Shown: positions 53,217 through 64,000, counted from the first letter of the stretch. The stretch is 64,000 nt of DNA from Gigaspora margarita (GCA_009809945.1 WTPW01000980.1:56117-120116); one strand, 5' to 3'. Translations and numbers: made by a program. Notes: generated by a model not told the origin, from the sequence alone.

Positions 53217-53778
53217 AGTTATATTTTGTAACAAATACAATCTATTTAATTTATTAGGGATTATGTCTAATACAAAATATAATTGAAACCCAATAGCAGA
53301 TTTTCCTTTAGCAGTACACATATTTGGATTACATATCATATCCAGATTATATATTGTATCCAGATTATATATCATATCCGGATTGTATATATATCTAATT
53401 ATATATTATATTCAGATTGTATTATATTTTGATTAGTAATGCCACCAAAATTGAGTTTTAAAAAAGGCCTATTTCATTTTCATTAGAAAAAATTAAAAAT
53501 TTTTATATGGAAGAGCAAATTAAATTTATATAGATATGTTTTTTTATAATTTTGTTTATTCAAAAAAAGTATCAAATAAGTTTGTCTTTTAAGTAAAATA
53601 GGTCAAAAACAATTTTGTCTTCAAATTTTAATTTCGGGTTTTAGAACCAAAATAATTTTATCTTCATGTATAATCTGAATATAGTTGGTTCAAAAAATTG
53701 AATCCAGATTTGTTTAAAAACTAGATTAATCTGGATATAAATATAAATTTGAATTTATCTACTACCTCTATGCTATAG

Positions 53779-54971
53779 TTTTATTAGTAAGTTATGTGCA
53801 TTATGGGTAGAGGGTACTATTTTAAAATTATATAATCTTAATAGTAAATTTTTTTATAATTAATTTTATAAAAAATTATATTAAGTAAACTAATTTTAAT
53901 ACTTAAGACAAGTTTGTAGAGCAAGTTTTTCTGATTCTAATAATAGTAAAATCATTAAAATTGGTTAAAACTCAGTGAAATATATATTTTTAAAATTGGG
54001 TATTAAAAGTTAGTAATAAAACTAACTTATAAATTTATGTAAATTAACCAATTAGAAATAGCGATTTTGTGAAATCCATAAAAATTTGTGCTAACCAGAA
54101 AGCTTTGTAATATATACAACTATATTTTTTTAAAATGTAATAATAGTTCAAATTTTTCTATAAAGATAAATAGTTTTATTTATATTTTGTAAAATTTTAA
54201 TAAAAATTAGTTGTAATTTAAAAAAGTTTTATTAGTAGCATATATCAGTTTTATATGAAATTTTCAAAATACTATATAAAACTATATAAAAATAATTTAT
54301 ATACCCTCTACTTTTAATGTGCATGTGTATTTTATTCTATCTCATGTAAATGACAGTTTTGTATTCTTTTTAATAATTTTATAGTACACAAATACTTTGG
54401 TTTTATTAGTAAGTTAATGATAGATTCAGTAATTTATAATAATAATAAAAATTTACAATAATAAATTTACAACTCTGGTAATTGTATATTTTGTATACTT
54501 CTACTAGATTTGCATAATCTGTAGCATAATTTTAAAAAATTTATTGCATAATTCACATAATTCAGATATAAAGCAAGCAAAATTTAGAGTTTGTTGTAAC
54601 AGAAAATGAGATCCCTACTATAGACTTACTGTTGTGCAGCTGCTCTTTCTTTTTGATTATGTGATGTGCCATAATGTTGTTCAATAAAAAATTTTAACAG
54701 ATCGAAAAGATGACTAAGCAAAGAAATACTAATACCAATTCAGCTAAGTAGCAAAAAATTTGTATGAACAATGGCTAAGCTTATCCTTCAAAAATAAGAA
54801 CTAATTTAGCAATATTATATGCCTTAATACTTTTGATTAGATATACATCTGTAATCAAAAACATTAAGACTAAAATATTGATAAGCAAGTTATAATCAAG
54901 AATGTCTTACATTCAAATTCTAGAAATTGTATCATAATAGTACCAAATCAACCTTAACTACATAGCATATG
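53779..54971. other. AT-rich spacer with repeat fragments
   Basis: A fragment similar to the inner arm of the 42.5-kb element lies at about 53,920-53,995 (ttttctgattctaataatag), and a fragment of the 432-bp array at 54,825-54,965. No gene. Confidence 0.4.
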
Positions 54972-55111
54972 TAGGGTTCCAAAGTTTGATTTGAGTTTGA
55001 TCAAACTCCAAATTAAACCAAACTCAACTATAAATTTTATAAAGTTTGAAATCAAATAAAAAAAATAATCAAATCAAACCAAACCCAAATTTTATACAAA
55101 GTTTGATTTGA
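54972..55111. mobile_element. Left end of a TAGGGTTCC hAT MITE, right end lost
   Basis: TAGGGTTCCAAAGTTTGATT and alternating TTTGATTTGAG/AAACCAAACTCAA repeats. No GGAACCCTA follows; the sequence turns directly into a minisatellite. Confidence 0.65.
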
Positions 55112-55310
55112 GTTTTGCTTGCTTTGTTTTGTTTTGCTTGCTTTGTTTTGTTTTGCTTGCTTTGTTTTATTTTGCTTGCTTTGTTTTGTTTTGCTTGCTT
55201 TGTTTTGTTTTGCTGCTTTGTTTTGTTTTGCTTGCTTTGTTTTGTTTTGCTTGCTTTGTTTTATTTTGCTTGCTTTGTTTTGTTTTGCTTGCTTTGTTTT
55301 GTTTTGTTTT
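55112..55310. repeat. 19-bp minisatellite TTTTGCTTGCTTTGTTTTG, about 10 copies
   Basis: Nearly perfect units. One carries a 3-bp deletion (tttgctgctttg) and two read TTTTAT in place of TTTTGT. Because 19 is not a multiple of three, all three plus frames stay open and give Phe/Leu/Cys-rich frames; these are artefacts. Confidence 0.95.
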
Positions 55311-55989
55311 TAGATCTTGACAATTTACTATAAAAATTCTTTGCCTTGTTACAGTGGAGTTTAACATTTATTTTCCTAATTTTAAAGGGTAAGTTTATCC
55401 TACATGTACAATAAATATACTCTTAATTAGGGAATGTAAATGACCTGGTCATTTGTCAACTTTTCAAATGACCTCAAATGATCTCAAAATGACTAGTCAT
55501 TGAGATTATTTAAATTTTGGTCATTTGGAAATGACTTGTGACCAAATGACTATGTCATTTCCAAATGACTGGGGTCATTTGGTAATTAGGCCATTTTGCA
55601 TAGAGTTAAAAAAACTTGTATAATGCATGTTTTAAATAATATGTATGCTTGCATCAATTCTCAATTCATGTCAATTAACATGCTATTTGTAAATTTGAAA
55701 ATGATTTATATCATTTTGTAATTGGTAAATTATTATTTATAAACTTTTTTTTTAAATAAGTAAATATATTATTTTTTGCTGCTATTTTTTTTTTTTAATC
55801 ACTTCATACCTGATCTTATAATTCGATTGAAATATTGCTTTACAAGAAATGAACTAGTTATTTAGCCAAAATACAAATAGCAATCATCATCAAAGATCAT
55901 TAGTTATTTATTATGTGTAATAATTTTTATTGGATAGTATCTAACATAGTAATATGAATCAAAAATCGAATTAATCGATTAGTTGTAAA

Positions 55990-56382
55990 TAGGGTTCCAA
56001 GCTTTTTGACCCATTTTTTTTACTATATTTAATTAATAATTTTAGAAAACTGATCTTTTTAAGCTACTTTTAATTATTATCGAAATTGCAGAAGAGTAAT
56101 TTTTCTACAAATTTCTAGATAGAGTTTTGTAATCCTCATATTAGTTTTTGAGTTATCTAAATTCTAAAATCAAACAAAATGGGTCAACCAGGTAACCATG
56201 ACCCATTTTTTTCTATGTTTATAGATTAGATAGCTCGAAAATAATAGAAAAATCTGAGAACATTTGTGATAATCTATATAGAATTATTATTTATCTGTAA
56301 ATTTTATTATTAATAAGGCAGAATTTTGAAAATCTTGACCAAATATGGCATGCAAAACCGGGTCACCCGATTTGGAACCCTA
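55990..56382. mobile_element. Nested 393-bp hAT element, TAGGGTTCCAA ends
   Basis: TAGGGTTCCAAGC and TTTGGAACCCTA with perfect 8-bp duplication GTTGTAAA (55,982-55,989 and 56,383-56,390). 'gacccatttttt' is repeated inside in both orientations. It is inserted in the previous element. Confidence 0.88.
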
Positions 56383-56390
56383 GTTGTAAA

Positions 56391-56770
56391 GTTGACAACT
56401 AATCGATTTGAATTTTACAGACCCAACTTAGTCGATTAATCGATTAGTCGACTAATCGATTAGTTGATTGGCCAACTAATTGATTAATTGGCTAGTTGAT
56501 TGGTCAATTAATCGACTAGACAATTGGTCATTTAATCAACTGATCATATAAGAATATCAACCCAGCTGTTTCAGCTGCTACCTTATGTGTATTTTACCAA
56601 GTTTCGTTTATTATTTATTCAACTAATCGATTAGTTGGCCAATCGATTAGTTGGTCAATCGATTAGTCAACTAATCGATTAATTGATTGGCCAACTAATC
56701 GATTAGTTGAATAAATTCGATTAATCAATTAGTTGGATAAAATGATCCATTAACTAATTGATTGAAAAAT
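56391..56770. repeat. Palindromic CTAATCGATTAGTTGG repeats
   Basis: About 20 overlapping copies of WTCGATTAGT/ACTAATCGA in both orientations. The palindromic unit can fold in many registers. Confidence 0.85.
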
Positions 56771-56978
56771 TTTCATCGATTTGTATCACTAATCTAATAG
56801 CATTTCATTTTACGGAAAACAATAATCAATTTTGATTAGCTAAAAGTATTGGATAATCAATTAACCAGAGTTAAATAACCTTTTTAAGTCATTTGGGTTG
56901 TGAAATGACCAATGACTGGTCATTTGTCATTTGGGTTATTTGGGCCATTTAAAGTCATTTACCATCCCTGCTCTTAAT

Positions 56979-58254
56979 ATAACTCTTAATATATTGCGAT
57001 AAGGTATAAATTATCGATTTTAAAAATAGACTATTTTTAAATTTAAATTAACATATTTATGAATTCTAATGAAGTTATTGCCACTTTTCAAGACCTATAC
57101 AATCTTAACAATTTCATTCTTTTCAATTGGTTATATCTCTCCTTTATTACTTTCTGTCAATTCTGAATTAATTTTTGAAATTCAATCTGAGACCTTTGGT
57201 TTATTCTTTTTACATTTTTTTTTTTTAGAAATATAGCTTCTCTCCATTTATAATCGTCAACCTGATAAAAAAAGTAAAAAAAAAAGAATTTTAAAATTTT
57301 TTTCTTGTTCAAGATTTCTATATCGAATTATTAAGTTCTTAAATAAAAGGGGTATCAGATTTTGTTTAAGTGTGTTCTCAAACGCCTCATTCAATAGATT
57401 TGAAGTAAATTTTTAATTAGTCAGAAATCGAATAAATGAATCAAGTGAGTTACCTTTTCTGATGATCAAAAATTGTCATTGACAAAAGGTTGCTCAAGAA
57501 TTACTTTATATTCAAACAATAACAAATAATGAATTCTCGCCAAGTTTCTACTAGCCCAAAAAGTAATATTAATGCTCAAAAGTTTTAAAACAAATAATCA
57601 AAATACCTTTGATATGAACATAATAAATACAGCACAACTTTAAAACATAATAATAATAATAATAATTATAATAATAAGGAAAATTCTATATTGTACCAGG
57701 TCAAAGTGACCCTCTCTTGGAATTTAGGGTTAGTTTGAGCAGGTCAAAATAGAATTGGCCCTTTTGTTATTGGATTTTTTATGTGTTTTGGGTGGCATAG
57801 TGAAGATCATGAACAAAGAAAAGAGTATACTTAAGCATTTAATTCCATTAATATCATCATTGATTGTAATGCTCGAGTGTCATTACGGTTATTATTAAAT
57901 CAAATAATTGAGATACTTGAGAACATCTAACTCTATTTTCCACTCTGTGATAATTTTTGACTTTAGAATTATCAAGGCTTAGATAGCTAATTTTGTTCCA
58001 TAGTTTTTCTGATTATGAATAAGTCTATATAATCTCATTTTTCTAGAAAACATTTTACATACTTGTGAAAATCAAATTTTTATCTTGATTATTAGACTCA
58101 ATTTTATCAAGTTTAAATATCATCATCCTTGCTTTTATTAGTTTTACCACCAGAACAATTTTTATTTTGGTAGAATTTGTTTTATTTGTCTTGTCAAAAG
58201 AATCTATTCATTTTTATTATCAAAATAAGTGCTTCATCTTTTGCTACCATAAAT
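56979..58254. other. AT-rich stretch, no gene recognised
   Basis: Contains an AAT microsatellite (57,650-57,676). Nothing else is recognised. Confidence 0.4.
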
Positions 58255-58485
58255 ATCATCAAGATGGCCCCCAAAAGTGCAGTAACGTAATTAAGTAGTT
58301 GGCCTGCATTTACCTAATTTAGGTTGATGGTCTTAAAATTAATTTGGCCAGAAATTAATTTTTCAATTGGTTTTTTAGAAAATTTGGCTGCTTTCGTGAC
58401 TAAATTTGTCTGAGAAAGATTTTACTTAGCAGTCGTTTGTGGTGTCATTTGTAGAATTTTGCATAATTGGGCTACCCTGAATGAT
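58255..58485. mobile_element. Diverged copy of the 12,321-12,582 repeat
   Basis: 'agatggcccccaaaagtgca', 'taacgtaatta', 'taatttaggttgatg', 'aaattaattt' and 'ttttacttagcagtcgtttg' occur in the same order as in the better-preserved copy. Ends are eroded. Confidence 0.5.
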
Positions 58486-59695
58486 TCACTACTATAAGGA
58501 CATGATCTGCTCATTTTATAGAAGGAACTTGATCGTTTTCTTTCTATGAGATTTTGATATAGTATTCTGATTAGTATCTCATAGATAAGTAATAATAACA
58601 AATTTAAAGATTTTTCTCAATTTTAACACTCTAAATCAATTCTTATCACTTCGATTTTTTTCTTTATCTTCAGATATTCTTTTTTAAATATTGTGATTAA
58701 ATTTCAATAACTTGCAATAGTTGAATAATTTATATGTATACAAATTTTATCATGTGAATTTTCAGATAAAAATTGCTATATTTACTATTAAATTTTGGTA
58801 TATTTTACAAGTATAAAAAAAATCTTAAGATATATGTAAAGTTAATATGTATATTTTTACTTTGACTTATTCTAAAACATCATTTCTGTAATGTTAGCAT
58901 CTTCTGGTGTAATCCAACTTTCAAATTCTTTTTTAAGTTCTAGTTCAGCCTTTTTCTTTTGCTTTATTCAAAGGAGTCAAAATTTTATTCTCCAATTTTA
59001 GAACTATATTTAATCAAAGTTCTAAGAGATTCCATATTCTATTTTCATTTATACAGAGAGCATATCTTCAAGTTTTTTTTGCTAATGAAGTGAAATTTCA
59101 TGAATATTTTTTTTATTTTAGTAAAGCTTGCACTTTTTATTGTAACAAATACCTGATAGAATGCTAATTCAATATCAAAACATCATATTCCATTATATTC
59201 AATTAAAACCTATTAATTTATTTGGCAACCACTAAGAAACTAGGCATTAAAATAAGGCAGCCAAAAATAAGTAAAAGATTGATAAATGCCCTTTATTTTT
59301 GTTTCACTTTTGAATTTATAGGAGCAGATTATCTTCATAAATAAGAATACATAAGTGAACTATTGAATAATAAAAAAATATAAAAATTTAAAATTAAAAC
59401 ATCAAATTCTGGAAAGAGGGCAGGAGTATCTCCATAAATAGAATGTATAAGTGAAACTATTGAAAAAATACAAAAATATAAATATTTAATTGCCAATTCA
59501 TCTAAGAAGGATAGGATTCTATATGCACAAATTACTATTAAATTTATATAAATTATGAAATCTTCTTTTTTTTCTATAGCTAAATATATTTTTTATTATA
59601 CTAATATATTTCGATTTACTAAATAAAAATGAAGAGATGTTTTTATATATAATATAATAAAATTTTTAAAATTGATCTAGTGGATTATAAGATAT
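58486..59695. other. AT-rich stretch, no gene recognised
   Basis: A duplicated block of about 110 bp (aaataag/gaatacataagtgaactat, then tgaataataaaaaaata) is at about 59,330 and 59,430. Nothing else. Confidence 0.4.
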
Positions 59696-59823
59696 GGTCC
59701 AGTATAAAAAGATTGATACACCAATCTATATATAATAAAATATTTTTTCTAAAATTTAATATACATATTTAAATAACTTTATTTATTATATATATTTTAG
59801 GAATATTTAAAGGGTTTTAAAAA

Positions 59824-60075
59824 ATGGTGTACTGTGCACCATGGTGCACTCCTTTTATGCTTCTCAGAATTTTACTAAGGTAACCCCTGTTGCACTTTTA
59901 ATGAAAAATGTTCCTCTCACAATGTTACTTTAGACTCTAATTTTAAATAATCCTAAACCTAATACTAACCCTAACTCCAACTCTAACCTTCTACTCTTCT
60001 AATCCTAATCCTAACTCTAACCCTAATTCCAATTATTATTATTTTTAGGGTGCACTATGGTGCACAGTGCACCAT
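59824..60075. mobile_element. MITE with ATGGTGTACTGTGCACCATG ends holding telomere-like sequence
   Basis: ATGGTGTACTGTGCACCATG and CTATGGTGCACAGTGCACCAT are inverted. Inside is a run of degenerate CCTAAC/CTAACCCTAA motifs (about 59,945-60,030), preceded by 'ttactaaggtaacccctgtt', similar to 36,395. Confidence 0.7.
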
Positions 60076-60210
60076 ATTATAAATTTCATATTTAAATATA
60101 AATTTTATTAAAAAATTTTGATTTTATAAAAACTTGTATTAATTACTTTTTTTCCAATTTGTAAAATATAAAAATATAAATATACTAAAATTAAAAAATT
60201 ATTTTATTTA

Positions 60211-60659
60211 TAGTACCGAACAGCAAAAACTATCCATTTTTTTTGGCATTGTTAAAGTCTAATAACTTCATAACAGGTAATTATTTAAAAATCCCTCTTA
60301 CAAATTTTTTATTTGTAACCTAAACTACAAATTTATAGAAAGATTTTTGATATTTTGCTTTTTAAAGAAGTTATAAGGGTTTAAAGTTCAGCAACTTTTA
60401 TAGTAAAGTAGACATTTGGCACAGGACAATCGACCAATCAGATTGCTACTTATCACGTGCTTACAATTTGATTGGTTAATATTTATTACTCAATACAGTA
60501 TAAAATCCAAAATTTGGCACTTATTATATAAAAAATTTTTATATTTATATTTTTAACCAATCATAATTTTGTTACACAAAATTAGCCAATCAGAATCATT
60601 ATAAAATTCTCAAATTTGGCACCTTTAAAAAAAAGGATTTGTTTTGCTGGCCAGTACTG
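60211..60659. mobile_element. Second copy of the CAGTACTGGACAGCAA MITE
   Basis: TAGTACCGAACAGCAAAAAC and TTTGCTGGCCAGTACTG ends, TA-flanked. About 80% identical in order to 31,924-32,359, including CACGTGCTTA, CCAATCAGATTG and the Pol II-like CCAAT boxes. Confidence 0.82.
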
Positions 60660-61026
60660 TATATATAAAAATGTTTTAATTTTTAATTATCTATTTATAA
60701 TTTTTTTATACTAAATAAAACAAGTTCTAAGTTATCTTTTAATATAATATTTAATATTTTTTTATAAACATTTTTTTGTGAAATTATTTTTTAAAATTTA
60801 ATATTTTTTTAAAAAAAGCAAAAAAATACCATTTAAAAAAAATATATTTTTATTACTAATTAACAACTTTATATAAGTTTAAATTGTACATGTGTATTGT
60901 TCTATATATGCTAAATATATAATCAAAATTTTAGCTTAATTGAATTTGTAGTTGTTTAAATATAATTTTTTAGATATTTAATAATAATTACTATATTTAA
61001 AATTATTATATAGTATATATATATAA

Positions 61027-61377
61027 GGCCATATAAACTTAATTTTTTGGTTCTCATAACCCGGCCGGGTCATATTTTAAAAATTTTTTGGAAAAATTTT
61101 TTTATATGTTTTAATAGCCGGGTGGGATTTCATAAAAATTTTTTAAAAAATTTTATAAAATTTAAAATTTTTTATATATAAAATTTTTTAAATAAAGTTC
61201 AGTTGAGCAGGTTATTACTTTATTTAATACTATAATGCTGGGTCATTATTTTTTAAAATTAAAATTTAAATTTTATAATTTAAAAAATTTTAAAAATTTT
61301 TAAATAAAAGTCTGGCCTGTCGGGTCTTTTTTTTTTTTTTTATGTTATGAGAACCAAAAAATTAATTTTATATGGCC
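61027..61377. mobile_element. PIF/Harbinger-like MITE (TAA duplication), longer copy
   Basis: GGCCATATAAACTTAATTTT and AAAATTAATTTTATATGGCC, followed inward by TTTTTGGTTCTCATAAC on both sides; TAA flanks (61,024-61,026 and 61,378-61,380). It is related in its ends to 29,626-29,851. Confidence 0.82.
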
Positions 61378-61801
61378 TAACTTATTATAATAAATTAATT
61401 TTTAATTTATATTTTAATAACTACTAATCCAATTAAGTTAAAATTTTAACTGTATATTTAACATATATATGGCAATGCAGTTGCATAGTACAAGCTTATA
61501 AAGTTGTATATTAATTGTGAAAATAATTTGTTTTAAAAAAAAAGTGGTTTTAATTTTTTTTTAAAAAAATAGGATTTATTAAAAAATTTATAATAAAATA
61601 AAATTACTATAAAATGACAATAAAATTATATCAAAACTTAGCTTAGATTTTTCTTTATTTTATATTAAAAAATTATAAATAAATAATTAAAATTGAAAAA
61701 CTTTTTATATATAGATAAAAATAGCTATTAGTTTTGGTATATTAATCTTTTCGTACTGGACCATATTTAATTTTAAAATTTACAACTATATAAAATTTTA
61801 T

Positions 61802-62054
61802 ATAGGGACTCATTAGTAGAAAAGGAGTAAAAAGTTTTAAATAAAATTTTTTTAAACTTTGAATTAAAATATTTCAATAACTATTAAAGTAAATTTGATA
61901 TTTTTTTTATATTTTAATTATATATAGTTATAAAATTAAATAAGAAAATTTTTATTTAATTTGATTTAGTAGTTATTGAGCCATCCTAATTTAAAATTTT
62001 AAAAAATAAAGTAGTAAAAACTTTTTACCCCTTTCCTACTAATAAGCCCCTATA
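61802..62054. mobile_element. Palindromic MITE with ATAGGGACTCATTAGTAG ends
   Basis: ATAGGGACTCATTAGTAGAA and TTTCCTACTAATAAGCCCCTAT, inner AAAGGAGTAAAAAGTTTT and its mirror. About 100-bp arms. The target duplication is not resolved. Confidence 0.75.
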
Positions 62055-62099
62055 TGTTTAGAGGAAAAAAGATTTTACAACTATATAAAATATATAGTA

Positions 62100-62539
62100 C
62101 CGTAAACTGCTATATACAAAACCAGGACTCTGAATAATACTAATAGATGTTATATTGGCCTTAATATAAATTTTTTACAAATTTTATCCAAAATCTGCAA
62201 CTCTGATTGGTTGAACCTTATTTTGACCAACTAGAGTTGTAGAAAAGTGGATAATGCAGCAATATAACCTCTACTTGCATTGTTCAGGGTCCTACAAGAC
62301 CCCTTAGATATCAGACCCTCTATGTACTAGACCTGAATATGAATCTCAAAATCTACAATAACCAAATATAATTTTTTAAATATCTAGGCTGCCCACTATA
62401 AATGAAAAATATGCATACTATTTAAAATTTTTCTTCTAATGCTACAAACTCTCTACCATGTACTAGACCTGGGGTTTAATATTAGGTTTTAATATTGGTA
62501 AATATAAGAGATCTAGGTTTTTTATACAGCAGTTTATAG
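62100..62539. mobile_element. TA-flanked MITE with CCGTAAACTGCTATATA ends
   Basis: CCGTAAACTGCTATATACAA and TTTTATACAGCAGTTTATAG are inverted, TA on both sides. 'tgtactagacctg' occurs twice inside (about 62,323 and 62,459). Confidence 0.7.
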
Positions 62540-62755
62540 TAATTTGTGCTATAGTAAGCCCACTCCAATTTAATTCTTTGTTTAACATAACAAGTTCAAA
62601 ATTTTTTAGGGGAAGGGATTTTAACAACAAATGATTAGGTCTAGATCGGGTTCAGCTAAGATTGGAATAGGTCTGGTTTGGGTCCAGTTCATAATTAGAC
62701 CAGACTCAGACTCTAAATTTTATGCAGACTGGTCTGAATTTGAATATACCTATAT
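62540..62755. other. Spacer, no feature recognised
   Basis: 'gggttcagctaagattgg' and 'ggtctggtttgggtccagtt' stand out by composition only. Confidence 0.35.
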
Positions 62756-64000
62756 ATATTCTTTTGGTGCTAACAAGTTTATTTAGTGCATGAAGTTAGA
62801 ATTAATTAGTAAAATTTTATGAATCATAAGATTTTATATAATTTTATTATTAAAATTTTATAAAATCTTATAATACACAACTTTTTATTAATTAATTCTA
62901 ACTTTATACACTAAGTAAACATATTTAGCATCTAAAAATGCATCAAATAGACAGAGTTATTTTTATTTACTTAAAATTTGAAGAATAGATGCATAATTTT
63001 GGAATTTTGATTAAAAAAAGTCAAGTTTAAGCATCTTTTCTCCAAATTTCAAAAGTAAAATAAAAACAATTTTATCAATTTAATGTATTTTTAGGTTCTA
63101 AATAAGTTTATTTAGTGCATAGAGTTAGAATTAATTAGTAAAATTTTGTGAATCATAAAATTTTATAGAATTTTATTAATAAACTTCTATAAAATCAAAC
63201 TTTTACTGATTAATTCTAACTTAATGCACTAAGTAAACTAGTACAGCATCTAAAAATATATCAAATTGGCAGAATTATTTTTATTTTACTTGAAATTTGG
63301 AGAATAGATGCATAATTTTGGCTTTTGATCAAAAAAGTCAAATTTAAGCATCTTTTCTCCAAATTTCAAGTATAATAAAAACAATTCTGCCAATTGAATA
63401 TATTTTTAGGTGCTGTACAAGTTATACTTAGTGCATTAAGTTAGAATTAATCAGTAAAAGTTTGTGTATCATAAGATTTTATAGAATTTTATTAATAAAA
63501 TTCTATAAAATCTTATAATTCACAAACTTTTACTGATTAATTCTAACTTAATGCACAAAGTAAACTTATACAGCACCTAAAAATATATCAAATCAGCAGA
63601 GTTATTTTATTTTACTTAAAATTTGGAGAATAGATATATAATTTTGGATTTTTGATCAAAAACGTCAAATTTAAGCACCTTTTCTCCAAATTTCAAGTAA
63701 AATAAAAAAAATTCTGCTGATTTAATGTATTTTTAGGTTCTAAATAAGTTTATTTAGTGCATGGAGTTAGAATAAATTAGTAAAATTTTGTGAATCATAA
63801 AATTTTATAGAATTTATTAATAAAATTCTATAAAATCTTATGATTCACAAACTTTTACTGATTAATTCTAATTTAATGCACTAAGTAAACTTGTATAGCA
63901 CCTAAAAATACATCAAATTGGTAAAGTTATTTTTATTTTACTTGAAATTTAGGGTTTGATCAAAAAAGTCAATTTAGCATCTTTTTTTCAAATTTTTTTT
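62756..64000. repeat. Palindromic satellite array, about 325-bp unit, at least 3.8 copies
   Basis: 'gttagaattaattagtaaaa' recurs at about 62,796, 63,122, 63,441 and 63,765. Every unit holds two palindrome centres: ATTTTATTAATAAAAT and TTTTTGATCAAAAA. The array runs past the window edge. Diverged relatives are at 19,390-20,369 (LINE target), 29,477, 30,110 and 32,930. Confidence 0.92.

Larger units (their letters stand above)
50500..53770. mobile_element. Second TAGAGTTAG hAT-like element, host of a nest
   Basis: The left part (50,500-50,657) and the pieces at 51,960-52,023 and 53,230-53,770 align in order with 43,565-44,001. Ends TAGAGTTAG and CTACCTCTA; the flanks TGCTGTAG / TGCTATAG are an 8-bp duplication with one change. 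A Tc1/mariner-like element and a SINE were inserted into it later. Confidence 0.82.
55428..56970. mobile_element. Large hAT-like element with AAATGACC subterminal repeats (1,543 bp)
   Basis: Ends TAGGGAATGTAAATGACCTG and AAAGTCATTTACCATCCCTG; perfect 8-bp duplication CTCTTAAT (55,420-55,427 and 56,971-56,978). The subterminal GGTCATTT clusters match the element at 11,431. The interior carries CTAATCGATTAGT repeats and a nested hAT element. No transposase. Confidence 0.88.
59696..61763. mobile_element. Tc1/mariner-like element, TGGTCCAGTAYAAAAAG family, with nested MITEs
   Basis: Ends TGGTCCAGTATAAAAAGATT and AATCTTTTCGTACTGGACCA, flanked by TA (59,694-59,695 and 61,764-61,765). The ends match the element at 50,660 (TGGTCTGGTGCAAAAAGATT). 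Three other elements are inserted (59,824, 60,211, 61,027). No transposase frame remains. Confidence 0.78.

Noticed and set aside
52821..53375. Three frames of 62-77 codons
   Set aside because: All lie in the minus-strand SINE or at its border.
55108..55367. Overlapping Phe/Leu/Cys-rich open frames on the plus strand and a Lys/Gln-rich one on the minus strand
   Set aside because: All four come from a 19-bp minisatellite without stop codons in these frames; the same peptide in three frames is the signature of a repeat, not a gene.
62756..64000. CRISPR-like array because of regular spacing
   Set aside because: Spacing is regular, but the whole unit is conserved; there are no unique spacers, and the genome is eukaryotic.

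Overview
The window is AT-rich, gene-poor and crowded with repeats. A single intron-split TKL-type protein kinase gene, short GT-AG introns, TATATAA-type promoters and very dense miniature transposons all point to a fungus. Massive TKL kinase expansion in a very AT-rich genome is typical of arbuscular mycorrhizal fungi (Glomeromycotina, Rhizophagus-like). That assignment is an inference; there is no rRNA or mitochondrial marker here to prove it.

Layout. 1-9.6 kb: tandem hairpin elements, TA-flanked palindromic MITEs and a cluster of LTR-like promoter repeats (7.0-9.4 kb), one of which is split by a decayed hAT element. 9.6-20.4 kb: mostly non-coding, with a hAT-like element at 11.4-12.3 kb, several palindrome arrays and the start of a palindromic satellite. 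20.4-29.5 kb: one nearly complete LINE (non-LTR retrotransposon) on the minus strand, bounded by a perfect 18-bp target duplication inside that satellite. It carries ORF1, AP-type endonuclease, reverse transcriptase, RNase H and a zinc knuckle, and is interrupted in its RT by a 1.44-kb hAT-like element. 29.6-34.4 kb: a PIF-like MITE, a long tRNA-headed SINE, an assembly gap and further MITEs. 36.7-41.0 kb: the kinase gene on the minus strand, whose active-site residues are lost, with at least four small palindromic elements in its first intron. 41.8-42.5 kb: a less AT-rich island with an unrecognised open frame. 42.5-64 kb: nested non-autonomous DNA transposons, a second SINE, tandem arrays, minisatellites and a 325-bp palindromic satellite running off the right edge.

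How it fits together. Almost every feature is a product of transposition: hAT-like elements (8-bp duplications), Tc1/mariner- or pogo-like elements (TA), PIF/Harbinger-like elements (TAA), a LINE, and SINEs that probably borrow LINE machinery. Elements are nested up to three or four deep. The LINE holds five in-frame TGA codons, each explicable as CGA to TGA, which suggests CpG deamination as the main route of decay. Only the kinase looks like a host gene, and its sequence reads as a pseudokinase or dying paralogue. I found no tRNA gene other than SINE heads, no rRNA and no CRISPR array.
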